Shown piece after piece: positions 49,721 to 58,979 of a stretch of DNA of 63,473 bases (positions within the stretch are counted from its first letter, which is position 1; every line of letters starts with the position of its first letter). A program made the position numbers and the translations under genes. The notes beneath the pieces were generated by a model. The model was not told where the DNA came from and searched no databases. It was given only the letters and a program-made list of their open reading frames with translations. This DNA comes from an uncultured Pseudomonadota bacterium (GTDB lineage Bacteria; Pseudomonadota; Gammaproteobacteria; Burkholderiales; SG8-39), in contig CAIXPL010000036.1 in NCBI GenBank assembly GCA_903921325.1, positions 1 through 63,473 of the forward strand, written 5' to 3'.

Positions 49721-49892
49721 GCTTTTTGATCCTTATATGCTGTCGTCGGGTGGCTCAATACCGTCAAAATGGCGCTGCTGCCGGCGGCGACTGGGTTTCG
49801 ACAAAAGAGTCCTGTACCGATAAAAAGTAAAGTCACACGATACCGCCGCCATTTACCCGCGCACTTCCGCTTGTCAATCAATAGGACATATC
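49721..49892. other. Divergent promoter region of the unrecognised pair and XRE gene
   Basis: Gene-free. It contains the ribosome-binding site of the 411-residue gene and, with the promoter at 49893, the whole regulatory space between the two divergent units. No strong palindrome was found. Confidence 0.45.
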
Positions 49893-49921
49893 TTCACGTA
49901 AATGGCTCTCTTTGCTATACT
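49893..49921 (+). promoter_or_regulatory. Sigma-70-like promoter of the XRE-ImmA unit
   Basis: TTCACG (49893-49898) and TATACT (49916-49921) are 17 bases apart. The -10 box is preceded by TGC (extended). It lies 30 bases before the XRE start codon. Confidence 0.7.
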
Positions 49922-49950
49922 TTCAGGCTGAGTCATCAACGAAAGTGCCC

Positions 49951-50295
49951 ATGCCAACCCCATTCGGAATACGCCTGCGGCAGTTCCGGGAGGCCAAGGG
50001 GCTGACCCTCCAGCAGGTTGCAGACGACGTCGGCTGCACCAAGGCATACATCTGGGAACTGGAAATGCGGGAGGGGCAACGCCCCACGGCGGAGCGCCTG
50101 AACGCTATTGCCAAACTGCTAGGCGTTACGGTGCAGGACTTGCTCGGTGAACCCATCGGCGCGATGGAAAACCCGACGCCCACCGACGTCGCGTTCTTCC
50201 GCGAATACGCCGGAATGAGCGAAGAGGAAAAGGGGCGCTACCGGGACGCCATGAAACTCATGTTTCCACCCAAGCAGGACGAGGAACAAAAATAG
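49951..50295 (+). CDS. XRE-family transcriptional regulator
   Basis: 114 residues with a Cro/CI helix-turn-helix (FGIRLRQFREAKGLTLQQVA, DDVGCTKAYIWELEMREG, residues 5-60) and a short acidic C-terminus. ATG 49951 fits the domain. The stop overlaps the next start by 1 base, so it is translated with the ImmA/IrrE protein. Such pairs work as repressor and its protease antirepressor, as in ICEBs1-type switches. The target is probably the adjacent divergent promoter. Confidence 0.9.
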   Translation: MPTPFGIRLRQFREAKGLTLQQVADDVGCTKAYIWELEMREGQRPTAERLNAIAKLLGVTVQDLLGEPIGAMENPTPTDVAFFREYAGMSEEEKGRYRDAMKLMFPPKQDEEQK

Positions 50296-51221
50296 TGACC
50301 GTCGAGGCGCTCACCCCTTCCAAGGCCGCGTCCCACATCATTAAGTGGATGCGAGCCTACCTCGGTGGCGACGTGCCGTTGGTCACGGACCTCGATCTCG
50401 TTCGCAAGATGCTACCCAGTACACCATATGGTAAAGGTGTGAAGGAGATCAAAGCGCCCATGCCGGCAACGTGGTCTGGTTGTGAGGGCGCGCTTGTTCG
50501 TAATCCCGTCGATGTTTCTGAATGGGGCATCTTCTACAACCCGGACGCCCGGCTTGAGCGTCGGCGGTTCACCGTGGCGCATGAGCTCGGTCACTTCGTC
50601 CTTCACCGGGACAGCAACGACGCGTTCAACTGCAACAAGGCGGCGGTCTACTCCGGATCCGACACGCTCGCCGTCATCGAACGCGAAGCAAACGTGTTCG
50701 CCAGCAACCTGCTGATGCCAGGAGATGTCTTCGGTAAGGCTATCAATGGCTCGCGTATCGACCTGCGCTTCCTGAGTGATCTGGCAAATAAATTCGAGGT
50801 GTCCTTTGAGGCGCTGTGCATTCGGTTCATTCAGTTCACCGACCAGCGTGCAATCCTTGTCTGCTGGGACAACGGCTTCCTCAACTACGAATGCCGAAGC
50901 TCGAAGGCCAGGATGACGCGAGCCAGGATCCATCGCAGGGATGATCCGCAAGAACCGTTGCCAGGAACTCTGGCGGCTGACGACGATGTCGCACAGGAAT
51001 GGGAAGGCGCTGAAATGTCGGCCGCGATCTGGTGCCCCGAGGAGGCACCACACATGCAGCTGCGCGAGTTCAAGCACAGTTACAGCGAGCGCGAGCGAGT
51101 GCTGAGCCTGCTGATATTGGAGTCGGCCGAGCCGCGCCCGTGGGACACGTCATGGCACGACGAGGAAACCGAGGATAGCTATGACCGGTTCATCTCCAAG
51201 GGACAGTTGCCCGTACGTTGA
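50295..51221 (+). CDS. ImmA/IrrE-family metallopeptidase
   Basis: 308-residue protein with the zinc-binding motif VAHELGHFVLH (HExxH, about residue 98) and a following EREANVFASNLLMP that gives the third ligand. N-terminal IIKWMRAYLGGDVPL is typical. ImmA/IrrE proteins cleave or inactivate an XRE repressor in response to a signal; the upstream XRE protein is the obvious partner. The GTG start overlaps the XRE stop. The C-terminal 100 residues (after FINYECRS-like FLNYECRSSKARM) have no clear domain. Confidence 0.9.
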   Translation: MTVEALTPSKAASHIIKWMRAYLGGDVPLVTDLDLVRKMLPSTPYGKGVKEIKAPMPATWSGCEGALVRNPVDVSEWGIFYNPDARLERRRFTVAHELGHFVLHRDSNDAFNCNKAAVYSGSDTLAVIEREANVFASNLLMPGDVFGKAINGSRIDLRFLSDLANKFEVSFEALCIRFIQFTDQRAILVCWDNGFLNYECRSSKARMTRARIHRRDDPQEPLPGTLAADDDVAQEWEGAEMSAAIWCPEEAPHMQLREFKHSYSERERVLSLLILESAEPRPWDTSWHDEETEDSYDRFISKGQLPVR

Positions 51222-51246
51222 CAGGGGGCATGCGTGGCGGAAAAAC

Positions 51247-52095
51247 ATGAGCAACATTGTTACTGACATCAATCAGATCCTGCACAAATACGGGATCCAC
51301 ACGATCATCACGGAGCAGGACCTCTCGGTCACCGACAAGACCGTCAGTGACATTGCAAAGCCGACTGCCCGCCTCTCTGATGCGATCACCGACCATCTTT
51401 GGCCAACGGTTTCTGTCGCGCGTGTCTATCACTACACATCGCGCGAGGCGGCCGAGAGCATTCTTTCGACGGGGCTCTTTCGGCTGACCAACATAGAAAA
51501 TCGCTATGGTGAGGGGGAGATCGAAACATTCTGCAAGACCCACGATTTGCGTGGATACCTTGAACTAGATTCGAGCGGTTCGCCTTGCTACAAAGCATTG
51601 TTGATGCCGCAGACGTTCTACGCATCTTTCACCGATTCAAATCTTGGAACTAGCGACGAGGAGTACTTCTGGAGGACCTTCGCGCAATCAGACGGTGTTC
51701 GCCTAACTTTGGATATCAAGGCGAACAACCCGAACTTCAGAAAAATCCTGTATGAACCAACGCCAGGTAAGCCCATACCAGTGCTGGCAGAACTCACAAC
51801 GACAATCCGACAGAAGCACGGACGTGAATTCGTCCTACAGGGGATCTCCCGATTGTGCGCGTTCTACCTCTGCGGCCGCACTTACGGCAAGGAAAAGGAA
51901 TACAGGGCGTTATACAAAACTTGGCCTGAGTGCGGGCCTCAGCCTGTGGGCGTTGGGCCAACGTCATACTTGGACGTCCCGCTGGACCGGATGGCGGAGT
52001 CGGGATACCTATTGCAGGTCAGAGAGGTTGTCGCTAACAGCCGTCCAAAAATGCCTGGCCACTATACGTTCATTCAGCGGCCAGCAAGTTTGTAG
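51247..52095 (+). CDS. DUF2971-like protein
   Basis: 282 residues from ATG 51247. RVYHYTSREAAESILSTGLF near residue 60 and YASFTDSNLGTSDEEYFWRT near 120 match the pattern of DUF2971 proteins, predicted to bind a nucleotide or act as ADP-ribosyltransferase-like folds (family knowledge, uncertain). It lies 25 bases downstream of the ImmA gene on the same strand. Base composition is lower in GC than in the core genome, which suggests transfer with the island. Confidence 0.6.
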   Translation: MSNIVTDINQILHKYGIHTIITEQDLSVTDKTVSDIAKPTARLSDAITDHLWPTVSVARVYHYTSREAAESILSTGLFRLTNIENRYGEGEIETFCKTHDLRGYLELDSSGSPCYKALLMPQTFYASFTDSNLGTSDEEYFWRTFAQSDGVRLTLDIKANNPNFRKILYEPTPGKPIPVLAELTTTIRQKHGREFVLQGISRLCAFYLCGRTYGKEKEYRALYKTWPECGPQPVGVGPTSYLDVPLDRMAESGYLLQVREVVANSRPKMPGHYTFIQRPASL

Positions 52096-52149
52096 CAACG
52101 CCACTACGTCTCGTATACCAATTTAGGCGACTTCAAACCGGGTCCAAAC

Positions 52150-52938
52150 GTGAAATTTGCCCTCGTAAATAAACAACGCCAAGAAGCTCAGCCCAATCTT
52201 GCAGGCGAGTGTCCTGTCTGCGGAAGACCGATGGTTGCAAGGTGCGGAGAAGTCCGAGTTCCTCACTGGGCTCACAAAGGACGTCGACTTTGCGATCCGT
52301 GGTGGGAGAACGAAACTGAGTGGCACCGAGCGTGGAAAAACCAGTTCCCCTCTGATTGGCAAGAGATTGTCCATCATGCCGAGGACGGTGAACGACACAT
52401 TTCAGACGTGAAAACTCATGATGGTTGGTTCATCGAGTTTCAACACTCGAAAATTGAACCTGATGAGCGCCGATCTCGCGAGGCCTTTTACCAAAGCCTA
52501 ATTTGGGTGGTGGATGGAATCAGGAGAGGGAGAGATGTAGTTCAATTCTCGCGAGCGTGGAGCTCTGGCGAATCGCGTGATCCGCTTTCGTCCAAGCGGC
52601 GAATTCCCTCGCCCGCGGGTGCGCTGCTACGGGATTGGGCATGAAGCCGCGCGCACGTTTTCTTTGACTTCGGCGACGGGCGCGACCTTTGGTGGCTTTT
52701 CCCTGAGAGCGACGATAGGCGAGCGTACGTCCAACGAATTTCGCGCGCGCAGTTCGTCAGAACCCATCGGGAGAGGTGCGCACATGGACCAAGCGAATTC
52801 GATTCGCTTGTGGAGAACTTCCACGCATTCATCGCGCACTACGAGTCGCCTCCAGCCACACCTCGCCCTCGGAAGTTGCTAGAGATTCCTCCGGGCCCGA
52901 CCCGCGCGCCAATGATTCGGAGAAGTTTTCGGCTTTAG
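52150..52938 (+). pseudogene. CoiA-like competence/nuclease protein with an in-frame stop
   Basis: From ATG 52150 the frame runs 164 codons with CoiA-like features: CPVCGRPM zinc-type motif (about residue 21), WAHKGRRLCDPWWENETEWH (about 39) and the nuclease-type IEFQHSKIEPDERRSREAFY (about 95). Codon 165 is TGA (52642-52644). The same frame then continues SRAHVFFDFGDGRDLWWLFP and ends at TAG 52938 (262 codons). The stop therefore looks like a single nonsense substitution. A truncated product keeps the catalytic core; full length would need read-through. Confidence 0.75.
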
Positions 52939-53120
52939 GACACCTCTTAATTTCGTCGGTCTGGCCGCCTTAGATTGCGTGCAGGATGGCTTCCCCGTCG
53001 CCAGCTAGTGAAAATTCATAGTGCAGCACCTCATTCCTCCGCACTAGCCCCATAAAACGAGTTACTCCGCATAGGGTCGGCCAATAGCATGGATAGCGTT
53101 TTCCATCAGGAGCGCTACCC
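52939..53120. other. Intergenic region before the recombinase module
   Basis: No clear gene was found. An AGGAG ribosome-binding site (about 53109-53113) precedes the split small gene. Confidence 0.5.
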
Positions 53121-53315
53121 ATGTCAGAAGTCGAATCACCCTCTACCGTTCGCTGCCCCCCCGACGATGTGCGCGTCCGGCATCCGCACCGCGAGATTGC
53201 AGAATTGCTGGCCACAGCGATTGTGCGTGCACGCATCAAAAACTTTCCCCTTCTTGCCACCACCGAGCGCGAAGTTCGCCTTGGCTTTAGTGGTGACCAG
53301 CGCGTGAATACGTAA
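53121..53315 (+). pseudogene. Small first gene of the recombinase module, 5' part (split by IS66)
   Basis: From ATG 53121 the frame encodes MSEVESPSTVRCPPDDVRVR, then IAELLATAIVRARIKNFPLL and RLGFSGDQRVNT, followed by a stop created by the IS66 end (TAA at 53313). The missing end, NPSYTEGVRE plus stop, lies at 59282-59315 behind the right IS66 end. The intact gene would be about 73 residues and its stop would overlap the DUF2924 start. Function unknown. It is conserved at this place in recombinase modules, in my recollection. Confidence 0.8.
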
Positions 53316-53394
53316 GCGTCCGTCCAGAACCCTTATTGCCTGATCGAGGCAGAGTACACAAGATAGTGTCCACCAAAAACTTGGTGGACACTTC

Positions 53395-53823
53395 ATGGAT
53401 AGAGAACCGATAGAGCGAATCGAGCCGATCACGGTGACGCGCAACGGCAGGCGATACTTTAGCCGCGAACACAAGCGCAAGGTGGTGCAGGCGTGCCTGG
53501 CCCCTGGCGCATCGATGGCTGCGGTGGCGCTGGCCTACGGATTCAACGCGAATCTGGTCAGACGCTGGGTCGCCGAAGCGCAGCAAGGCAAAGCGTGGCA
53601 TCGTCCAAGACTGGTTCCGGTGGTGCTCGATGATGCCGGCGCATCGATGAGCAGCCTGAGTGCGAGCTCTGCTCAGAGCGATAGTGCGCGATCAACCGGT
53701 AAAGACTTGGCCACACTGGGCACCATCGAGTTGCAGGTGGGAAGTGCCCGACTCAGTGTGCGCGGCTGCGTCGATGAGCATGCTTTGGCCGTGATGCTCA
53801 AGGCGATGGCTGGTCTGAGATGA
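53395..53823 (+). CDS. tnpA: IS66 transposition protein TnpA
   Basis: 142 residues with an N-terminal helix-turn-helix ([40 protein letters not shown]), the standard IS66 TnpA (OrfA) form. It is needed for transposition, though not the catalytic subunit. The stop overlaps the tnpB start (ATGA). The reading frame is intact. Confidence 0.9.
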   Translation: MDREPIERIEPITVTRNGRRYFSREHKRKVVQACLAPGASMAAVALAYGFNANLVRRWVAEAQQGKAWHRPRLVPVVLDDAGASMSSLSASSAQSDSARSTGKDLATLGTIELQVGSARLSVRGCVDEHALAVMLKAMAGLR

Positions 53824-54170
53824 TCGGGCTGGTGCCCGCTGGCACGCGGGTGTGGCTGGCCGCTGGCGTCACCGATATGCGAAAGGGTATGGATGGCCTG
53901 GCGGGTCTTGCGCAGATGGCGCTGCGCGAGGATCCGTTCTCGGGTCATGTGTTCGCCTTCCGTGGCAGACGCGGTGATCTGGTGAAGTTGCTGTGGTTCG
54001 ATGGCGATGGACTGTGCCTGTTTACCAAGCGTTTGGAGCGTGGTCGATTCGTCTGGCCGCAGGCCGATCGAGGCTCGGTGGCCTTGAGCGCGGCACAGCT
54101 CTCGATGCTTCTGGAGGGCATTGACTGGCGACGACCCAAGCGAACGCAACGACCTGAATTAGCAGCATAA
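53820..54170 (+). CDS. tnpB: IS66 accessory protein TnpB
   Basis: 116 residues, with [20 protein letters not shown] and [20 protein letters not shown] the family signatures, and the ending [14 protein letters not shown]. It is an accessory protein of IS66 transposition. The 4-base overlap with tnpA indicates translational coupling. Intact. Confidence 0.95.
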   Translation: MIGLVPAGTRVWLAAGVTDMRKGMDGLAGLAQMALREDPFSGHVFAFRGRRGDLVKLLWFDGDGLCLFTKRLERGRFVWPQADRGSVALSAAQLSMLLEGIDWRRPKRTQRPELAA

Positions 54171-54251
54171 AATGATCCATTGTTGTGAACTGATTGGCAG
54201 TCATTGGGTCTAAGTAGACATAGGCAATAATGAGAATCACCCGTCCTGCTC

Positions 54252-55586
54252 ATGGCCCTGGAAACCAAGCGCGCGATTCCTGATGATGTCGACCAGTTGA
54301 AGCAACTGGTGGTGGCACAGTCCGCGCACATCGAGCACCTGAAGCTGGTGATCGCAAAGTTGCGGCGCATGCAGTTCGGTCGCTCATCGGAGCGAGTGGA
54401 CCAGGAGATCGATCAACTCGAACTCCAACTGGAAGAGATGCAAGCGGCCGCTGCAAGCAGCATGACGGTGCAGAGCAAAGCGAGCGTTGAGCCCAGCATA
54501 CGCAAGCGCGAACCGTTACCGGATCACCTGCCGCGCGAGACCGAGACGTTGATCCCTGATTGCGATTGCCCGGACTGTGGCGCGCAGATGCGTGTGATCG
54601 GCGAGGACGTGGCCGAGATGCTGGAACATGTGCCTGAGCACTTCAAGGTGATTCGCATCGTGCGACCAAAGTACGCCTGCGCGCACTGTGCCAAGATTGT
54701 GCAGCACCCGGCGCCCTCGCGCCCGATCAGCCGCGGGGTGGCAGGGCCGGGACTGCTTGCCCACATTCTGGTATCGAAATACGCCGACCACTTGCCGCTG
54801 TACCGACAGTCAGAGATCTACGCACGCCAGGGCGTCTCGCTTGAGCGCTCGACCATGGCGCAATGGGTGGGAGAATGCACAAGGCTCGTGGACCCATTGA
54901 TCAAAGCCCTGACCCGACACGTGCTCGGTGCAAAGAAGCTGCACGCCGATGACACCCCGATACCGGTGCTCGATCCGGGACGCGGTCGAACGAAGACCGG
55001 CCGACTATGGACCTACGTGCGAGACGATCGACCGTGGGGCAGTGCCGATCCACCGGCGGTGTTGTTCCGGTACTCACCGAACCGGCGCGGTGAACACCCG
55101 CAGGCGCATCTGGCTCAATTCCGCGGCGTTCTGCAGGCCGATGCCTATGCAGGATTCAAGGAACTCTATGCCAGCCCGGGTAATCGGGTCAGGGAAGCGG
55201 CCTGCTGGGCGCATGCCAGACGCGGGTTCTACGATCTGCATCAGGCCAATGCTTCGCCGATTGCAGCCGAGGCCCTGGCACGCATTGCCCAGCTCTACGA
55301 AGTGGAATCGGCCATCCGAGGGCGCTCACCGGAGGAACGCCGGCAGGCTCGCCAGGCGCACGCCCTGCCGGTGCTCGATGATCTGCGCGCATGGTTGCGT
55401 GAGACGCTCGCTCGAGTGTCGAAGAAATCGGAATTAGCAGCGGCCATCGGCTATGTGCTCAAGCGCTGGAGCGCACTGACCCGCTACACCGAGGAGGGCA
55501 CGATCGAGATCGACAACAATGCGGCCGAACGGGCGCTGCGCACCGTGGCCCTTGGTCGAAATTATGCGAACTTTGTGTTTATGTGA
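54252..55586 (+). pseudogene. tnpC: IS66 transposase TnpC, 5' part (split by RIT element)
   Basis: First 436 residues of the DDE transposase: coiled coil (IDQLELQLEEMQ), zinc-type CDCPDCGAQMRV...CAHCAKIV, and catalytic residues in the region LHADDTPIPVLDPGRGRTKT (Asp), LQADAYAGFKELYAS (Asp) and DNNAAERALRTVALGR (Glu). After CGA (55557-55559) the frame leaves tnpC sequence and stops within the insert. The missing C-terminus starts at 59010. TnpC is therefore inactive unless the insert is excised precisely. Confidence 0.92.
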
Positions 55587-55615
55587 AGTCTGTATTGACG
55601 ACGAGTGTTGATGCC

Positions 55616-55645
55616 CACGACTGCACGCGTGTTGTGCAGCCGTGG
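55616..55645 (-). terminator. Hairpin downstream of the integrase trio
   Basis: CACGACTGCAC pairs with GTGCAGCCGTG around GCGTGTT with one mismatch, about 13 bases after the stop of the last recombinase gene. There is no T-run, so intrinsic termination is uncertain; it could also shield the trio from read-through or mark the element end. Confidence 0.45.
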
Positions 55646-55657
55646 CGGTTCACATAA

Positions 55658-56662
55658 TTACAGGGATCGCAGGAATTCGAGCAGTGCCTTCTGGGGTCGG
55701 TACCGCGCCTGCTTCACCTTGGGTTCTTTCAAGCGTGCGAGCGCTCGTTCCTTCATTGCCAGGTCTGCCTCGACGTACATGTGAGTCGTCGATGGGCTTT
55801 CATGACCAAGCCACAATGCGATCTCGCAAGGATCAACACCCGACTGCAACAGACCCATCGCCGTCGAATGTCGAACCATGTGAGGAGACACGCGCGCATT
55901 CTTTAGCGCCGGGAATTGTGCCGCTGCAGCCTCAACGGCCCGCGCGAGTCGCCGCGCCACATTTGCCCGCGTCATTGGCCGGCCATCTCTCCTTGGCAGC
56001 AGCGGCATATCGCCGCGAAGCTGCGGATTGAGCTGCAGCCAGTCTCGGGTCGCCCGCGCGGTGCTCTTCCATAGCGGCAGTGTGCGCTGCTTGCGCCCCT
56101 TGCCGTGGAGACGGATGCTGCTGCTCGGGCCGAGCACCACGTCAGATACACGTACGTCGATGATCTCCGAGACACGCGCGCCGGTGTTGAACATCAGAGT
56201 GAACATCAGGCGATCCCTCTGTCCAACCCAAGTGTCGGTCGCGACGTCGATGACCGCATGCATCTGCTCACGCGGCAAGAAGCCCACCATCTGGCGCTCA
56301 AAGCGTTTCATCGGCACCGCCAGCGCCTGCTGAATGACAGCAAGGTTGGCGGGATCGCGCCGCGCAGCGAACTTCAGAAATGATCGCACAGCCGCGAGCC
56401 GCACGTTGCGGCTTCTGACGGAGTTGTGGCGCTCGGATTCGAGATGGTCCAGAAAACCGGCGAGGAGCTTCGCGTTCAGATCGGCCAGTCCGAAGCTGTG
56501 CGCCGATAGTGCGTGGGATTGCTCAGAGTAGCGCAGCAGCAGCACGAATGTGTCGCGATAGGACGCCACCGTACGCGGACTCAAGGACCGCTGCTGAAGC
56601 ATGTAAGACCCGAAGAACTCCTGCACCAGTACGGCGAAGGTTGGCGCGGTTTGGTGGCTCAT
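55658..56662 (-). CDS. Tyrosine recombinase (third gene of RIT trio)
   Basis: 334 residues with an N-terminal SAM-like core-binding domain (FFGSYMLQQRSLSPRTVASY) and C-terminal catalytic domain: Arg in NTGARVSEIIDV (about residue 190), HMVRH (about 283), GHESPSTTHMY with the Tyr nucleophile (about 316). ATG 56662 overlaps the second gene's stop (ATGA). The trio acts at the element ends; roles of the single members are not known here. Confidence 0.93.
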   Translation of the reverse strand: MSHQTAPTFAVLVQEFFGSYMLQQRSLSPRTVASYRDTFVLLLRYSEQSHALSAHSFGLADLNAKLLAGFLDHLESERHNSVRSRNVRLAAVRSFLKFAARRDPANLAVIQQALAVPMKRFERQMVGFLPREQMHAVIDVATDTWVGQRDRLMFTLMFNTGARVSEIIDVRVSDVVLGPSSSIRLHGKGRKQRTLPLWKSTARATRDWLQLNPQLRGDMPLLPRRDGRPMTRANVARRLARAVEAAAAQFPALKNARVSPHMVRHSTAMGLLQSGVDPCEIALWLGHESPSTTHMYVEADLAMKERALARLKEPKVKQARYRPQKALLEFLRSL

Positions 56663-57612
56663 GATCGACCTCCCACAGCGGCGAAGCGCTCGAATCTCGC
56701 ACCGATGGTGTTCATCAGCTCCGGGACGCCCGTGAGATACCAATACGTGTCAGAGATCTTGGCGTGGCCAAGGTATGTGCACAGCCAGAACAGCGCGTGA
56801 TCGACGGACTGGCCCTCTTCACGCCATCGCTGCAGGCGCCGCACCGCGAACGTGTGGCGCAGGTCTTGGATGCGCAGGAATTGGTAATCACCGCGGGGGA
56901 GCCAGCCCAACGCAGGTTGCATGCGCCGGAACACATTCTCGACTGTTCTCTTTGGCAGAGTTGAGCCTGCCGACGAGACGAAGAACGGCGCGCTGCTGTC
57001 GGTGGGATAACAGCGATCGCGGGATCGTCGGTACGAGTCCAGCGCCCGAACCACGCTGCTGTGCAGCGGCAGGCATCGTGATTTGCGGAACTTGGTCTTC
57101 TGGATCGTGATTGAGCCAGCAACCACGTCGACGTCGCCAACGGTGAGGTTCAATGCTTCGGACAGACGCAATCCGACCGCCGCGATGAGGCCGAACAACG
57201 TGTAATAAGTTAGTGGCCGTAACCCGTCGAGAGGTGTTAGGCGGCCCGCTGCCTCAATGAGTTGGGCGACCTCCTGGTCCGTGTAGATGTGCGGCACGAG
57301 GCGTCGGTGCCCGCGACCAAGCACGTTCGACGGAGGAATCTCGGTAGCCGGTTCGAACTGGCGGTAGTACGCGGCGAAGGGTCGCGCGATTTCGATCCGA
57401 CGTGCGGCGGTGACGGCGCTCGTACGGTTGACGTGTTCCCGAGCCCAGCCGAGGATCAGTTGCTGGGTCAACGGACCACTGTGCCCGCGTGCATCGGCGT
57501 AACGGGCGAAGCGAATCAGCTCGGTGCCTGCTGCGTTTAACGCGAATCCCAACTGCCGGCGCTCAGCAAGGTACTGATGCACGGCCGCCATCATGGAGGT
57601 GCCGGCACTCAT
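56659..57612 (-). CDS. Tyrosine recombinase (second gene of RIT trio)
   Basis: 317 residues. Core-binding region (VHQYLAERRQLGFALNAAGT) followed by the catalytic domain: Arg in AAVGLRLSEALNL, DLRHTFAVRRL, and GHAKISDTYWYL with Tyr near residue 295. It starts with ATGA overlap at 57612 and stops in ATGA overlap with the third gene. All three are on one transcript. Intact reading frame. Confidence 0.93.
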   Translation of the reverse strand: MSAGTSMMAAVHQYLAERRQLGFALNAAGTELIRFARYADARGHSGPLTQQLILGWAREHVNRTSAVTAARRIEIARPFAAYYRQFEPATEIPPSNVLGRGHRRLVPHIYTDQEVAQLIEAAGRLTPLDGLRPLTYYTLFGLIAAVGLRLSEALNLTVGDVDVVAGSITIQKTKFRKSRCLPLHSSVVRALDSYRRSRDRCYPTDSSAPFFVSSAGSTLPKRTVENVFRRMQPALGWLPRGDYQFLRIQDLRHTFAVRRLQRWREEGQSVDHALFWLCTYLGHAKISDTYWYLTGVPELMNTIGARFERFAAVGGRS

Positions 57613-58838
57613 GTCTTGCTCCCGGGCCAAGGCATGGCGACCGCCTTCAACCGGACAAAGTCCACCTTGGCATAAATGAGTGAGGTGTCGAGTTCGCGAT
57701 GCCTCAGAACATCGGCAACCTCCTTGAGCGTGCCACCAGTGTTCAGCAGGCGACCTGCCAAGGTGTGTCGAAGAATATGGACACGGGTGTGCGGCAGGCC
57801 CGCACGCAGATATGCCTCGCGAACGGTTCGCCGGGCGACACCAGCGGCGATTGGCTCTTCCACCGGTGCCACATGTCGTACAAAGATCCGCCTGCTCGTG
57901 GCCTGTGGCCGTTCTGAGCGAATGTACGCGGCGATGGCTGCCCCCGTCGTCTGAGGCAGAGGCAGAATGTCGACTCGCCGCGACTTGGCCTTACAGATGC
58001 GTATGGTGCCGGCCGCCCAGTCGATGTGATCTAGCTCAAGGCCTATGACTTCGCTACTGCGCAACCCAAGATCAACCAAGCATCGCACGATCGCGTATCC
58101 GCGCAGATGCGAAGGAACGGTTGATTGGAAAGCACCGAGCAGACGCTCGACCTCGGACGCGGTCAGTGTCTGAGGTAGCGGCGCCAGGCGCCAGTTGGCC
58201 GGCGAGGCGACGATCGCCAGCAGTTGCTCGACACGTTCACCTTCGAACGCTCGGAAGCGAAGATAGCTGCGCACAGCAGTCGCCGTGACGCCACCGCTGG
58301 CCGGGCTGACGCGTGAGAGCTCCTGGTTGAGGAACAGCCGCAATTGGTTGGCGGTCGGCAATCCGCCGGCCTTCGTGACGAGTGCAAGAGGTTTGACGAT
58401 CGCCACCCTGCGGCGACGGGTGCTGGTGGCCAATCCCTTCATTCGCACAAGATACTGATCGAATCGTTGCAGTTGCTCGTCTGCCGGGCCAATCAGATCA
58501 GCGTCGAGTCGCACGCCGGCGTCAATGACGGTAGTTCTGAGATGACCAAGTGCTGACCTGACCGATTGTGCGGTGCGTTGAACAGGAGCGACGCACCGAC
58601 AGCGGGGCAAGTGCTGCTCAATGAAATGCTTGATGTGCTGATCGAGAGATGCAAGTTCGAACTTCCTGCGGATCGACCAGTACGCGAAATGCGCAAGGCA
58701 ATTGAGGTATAGCCGAATCGTGCTGCGTGCGTACCCTTGACCGCACATGCGATCCCAGTAAGGCTGGGCAAATTGACCAAAGACACTGGCTCGAAGGCGA
58801 CACGCTGCCAGCGGCGTCAATGCATCAAAAACATCCAT
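57609..58838 (-). CDS. Tyrosine recombinase (first gene of RIT trio)
   Basis: 409 residues, the longest of the three. It has an N-terminal DNA-binding region, Arg in DLGLRSSEVIGLELDHIDWA (about residue 265), HILRHTLAGRLL (about 355) and a final RHRELDTSLIYAKVD with the Tyr nucleophile. Here the RH of the GH/RH motif is Arg-His. ATG 58838 was chosen because AGGAG lies 7 bases upstream; ATG 58865 is the alternative. It leads the operon and ends in ATGA overlap with the second gene. Confidence 0.93.
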   Translation of the reverse strand: MDVFDALTPLAACRLRASVFGQFAQPYWDRMCGQGYARSTIRLYLNCLAHFAYWSIRRKFELASLDQHIKHFIEQHLPRCRCVAPVQRTAQSVRSALGHLRTTVIDAGVRLDADLIGPADEQLQRFDQYLVRMKGLATSTRRRRVAIVKPLALVTKAGGLPTANQLRLFLNQELSRVSPASGGVTATAVRSYLRFRAFEGERVEQLLAIVASPANWRLAPLPQTLTASEVERLLGAFQSTVPSHLRGYAIVRCLVDLGLRSSEVIGLELDHIDWAAGTIRICKAKSRRVDILPLPQTTGAAIAAYIRSERPQATSRRIFVRHVAPVEEPIAAGVARRTVREAYLRAGLPHTRVHILRHTLAGRLLNTGGTLKEVADVLRHRELDTSLIYAKVDFVRLKAVAMPWPGSKT

Positions 58839-58979
58839 AAAGTTCTCCTGAAGTGGCGTTGCCACAACAGAAGACTCGACTTCTTATGCGAAGTCCATAT
58901 GCGACCCGTAATGGGAGACACCCTCGGCGAACGGCAGAAGCCAGACGCCTCGGTTCGCATAATTGCCGACTTCGCATAA

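Noticed and set aside
52642-52644. Selenocysteine at the in-frame TGA of the CoiA-like gene
   Set aside because: The position is not a catalytic Cys in the family pattern I recognise and no SECIS-like hairpin follows; a nonsense mutation is simpler.
52970-53263. Minus-strand frame before the recombinase module
   Set aside because: It overlaps the 53121 gene, which has a strong ribosome-binding site and a reconstructable end; composition is unlike protein apart from a short C-terminal part.
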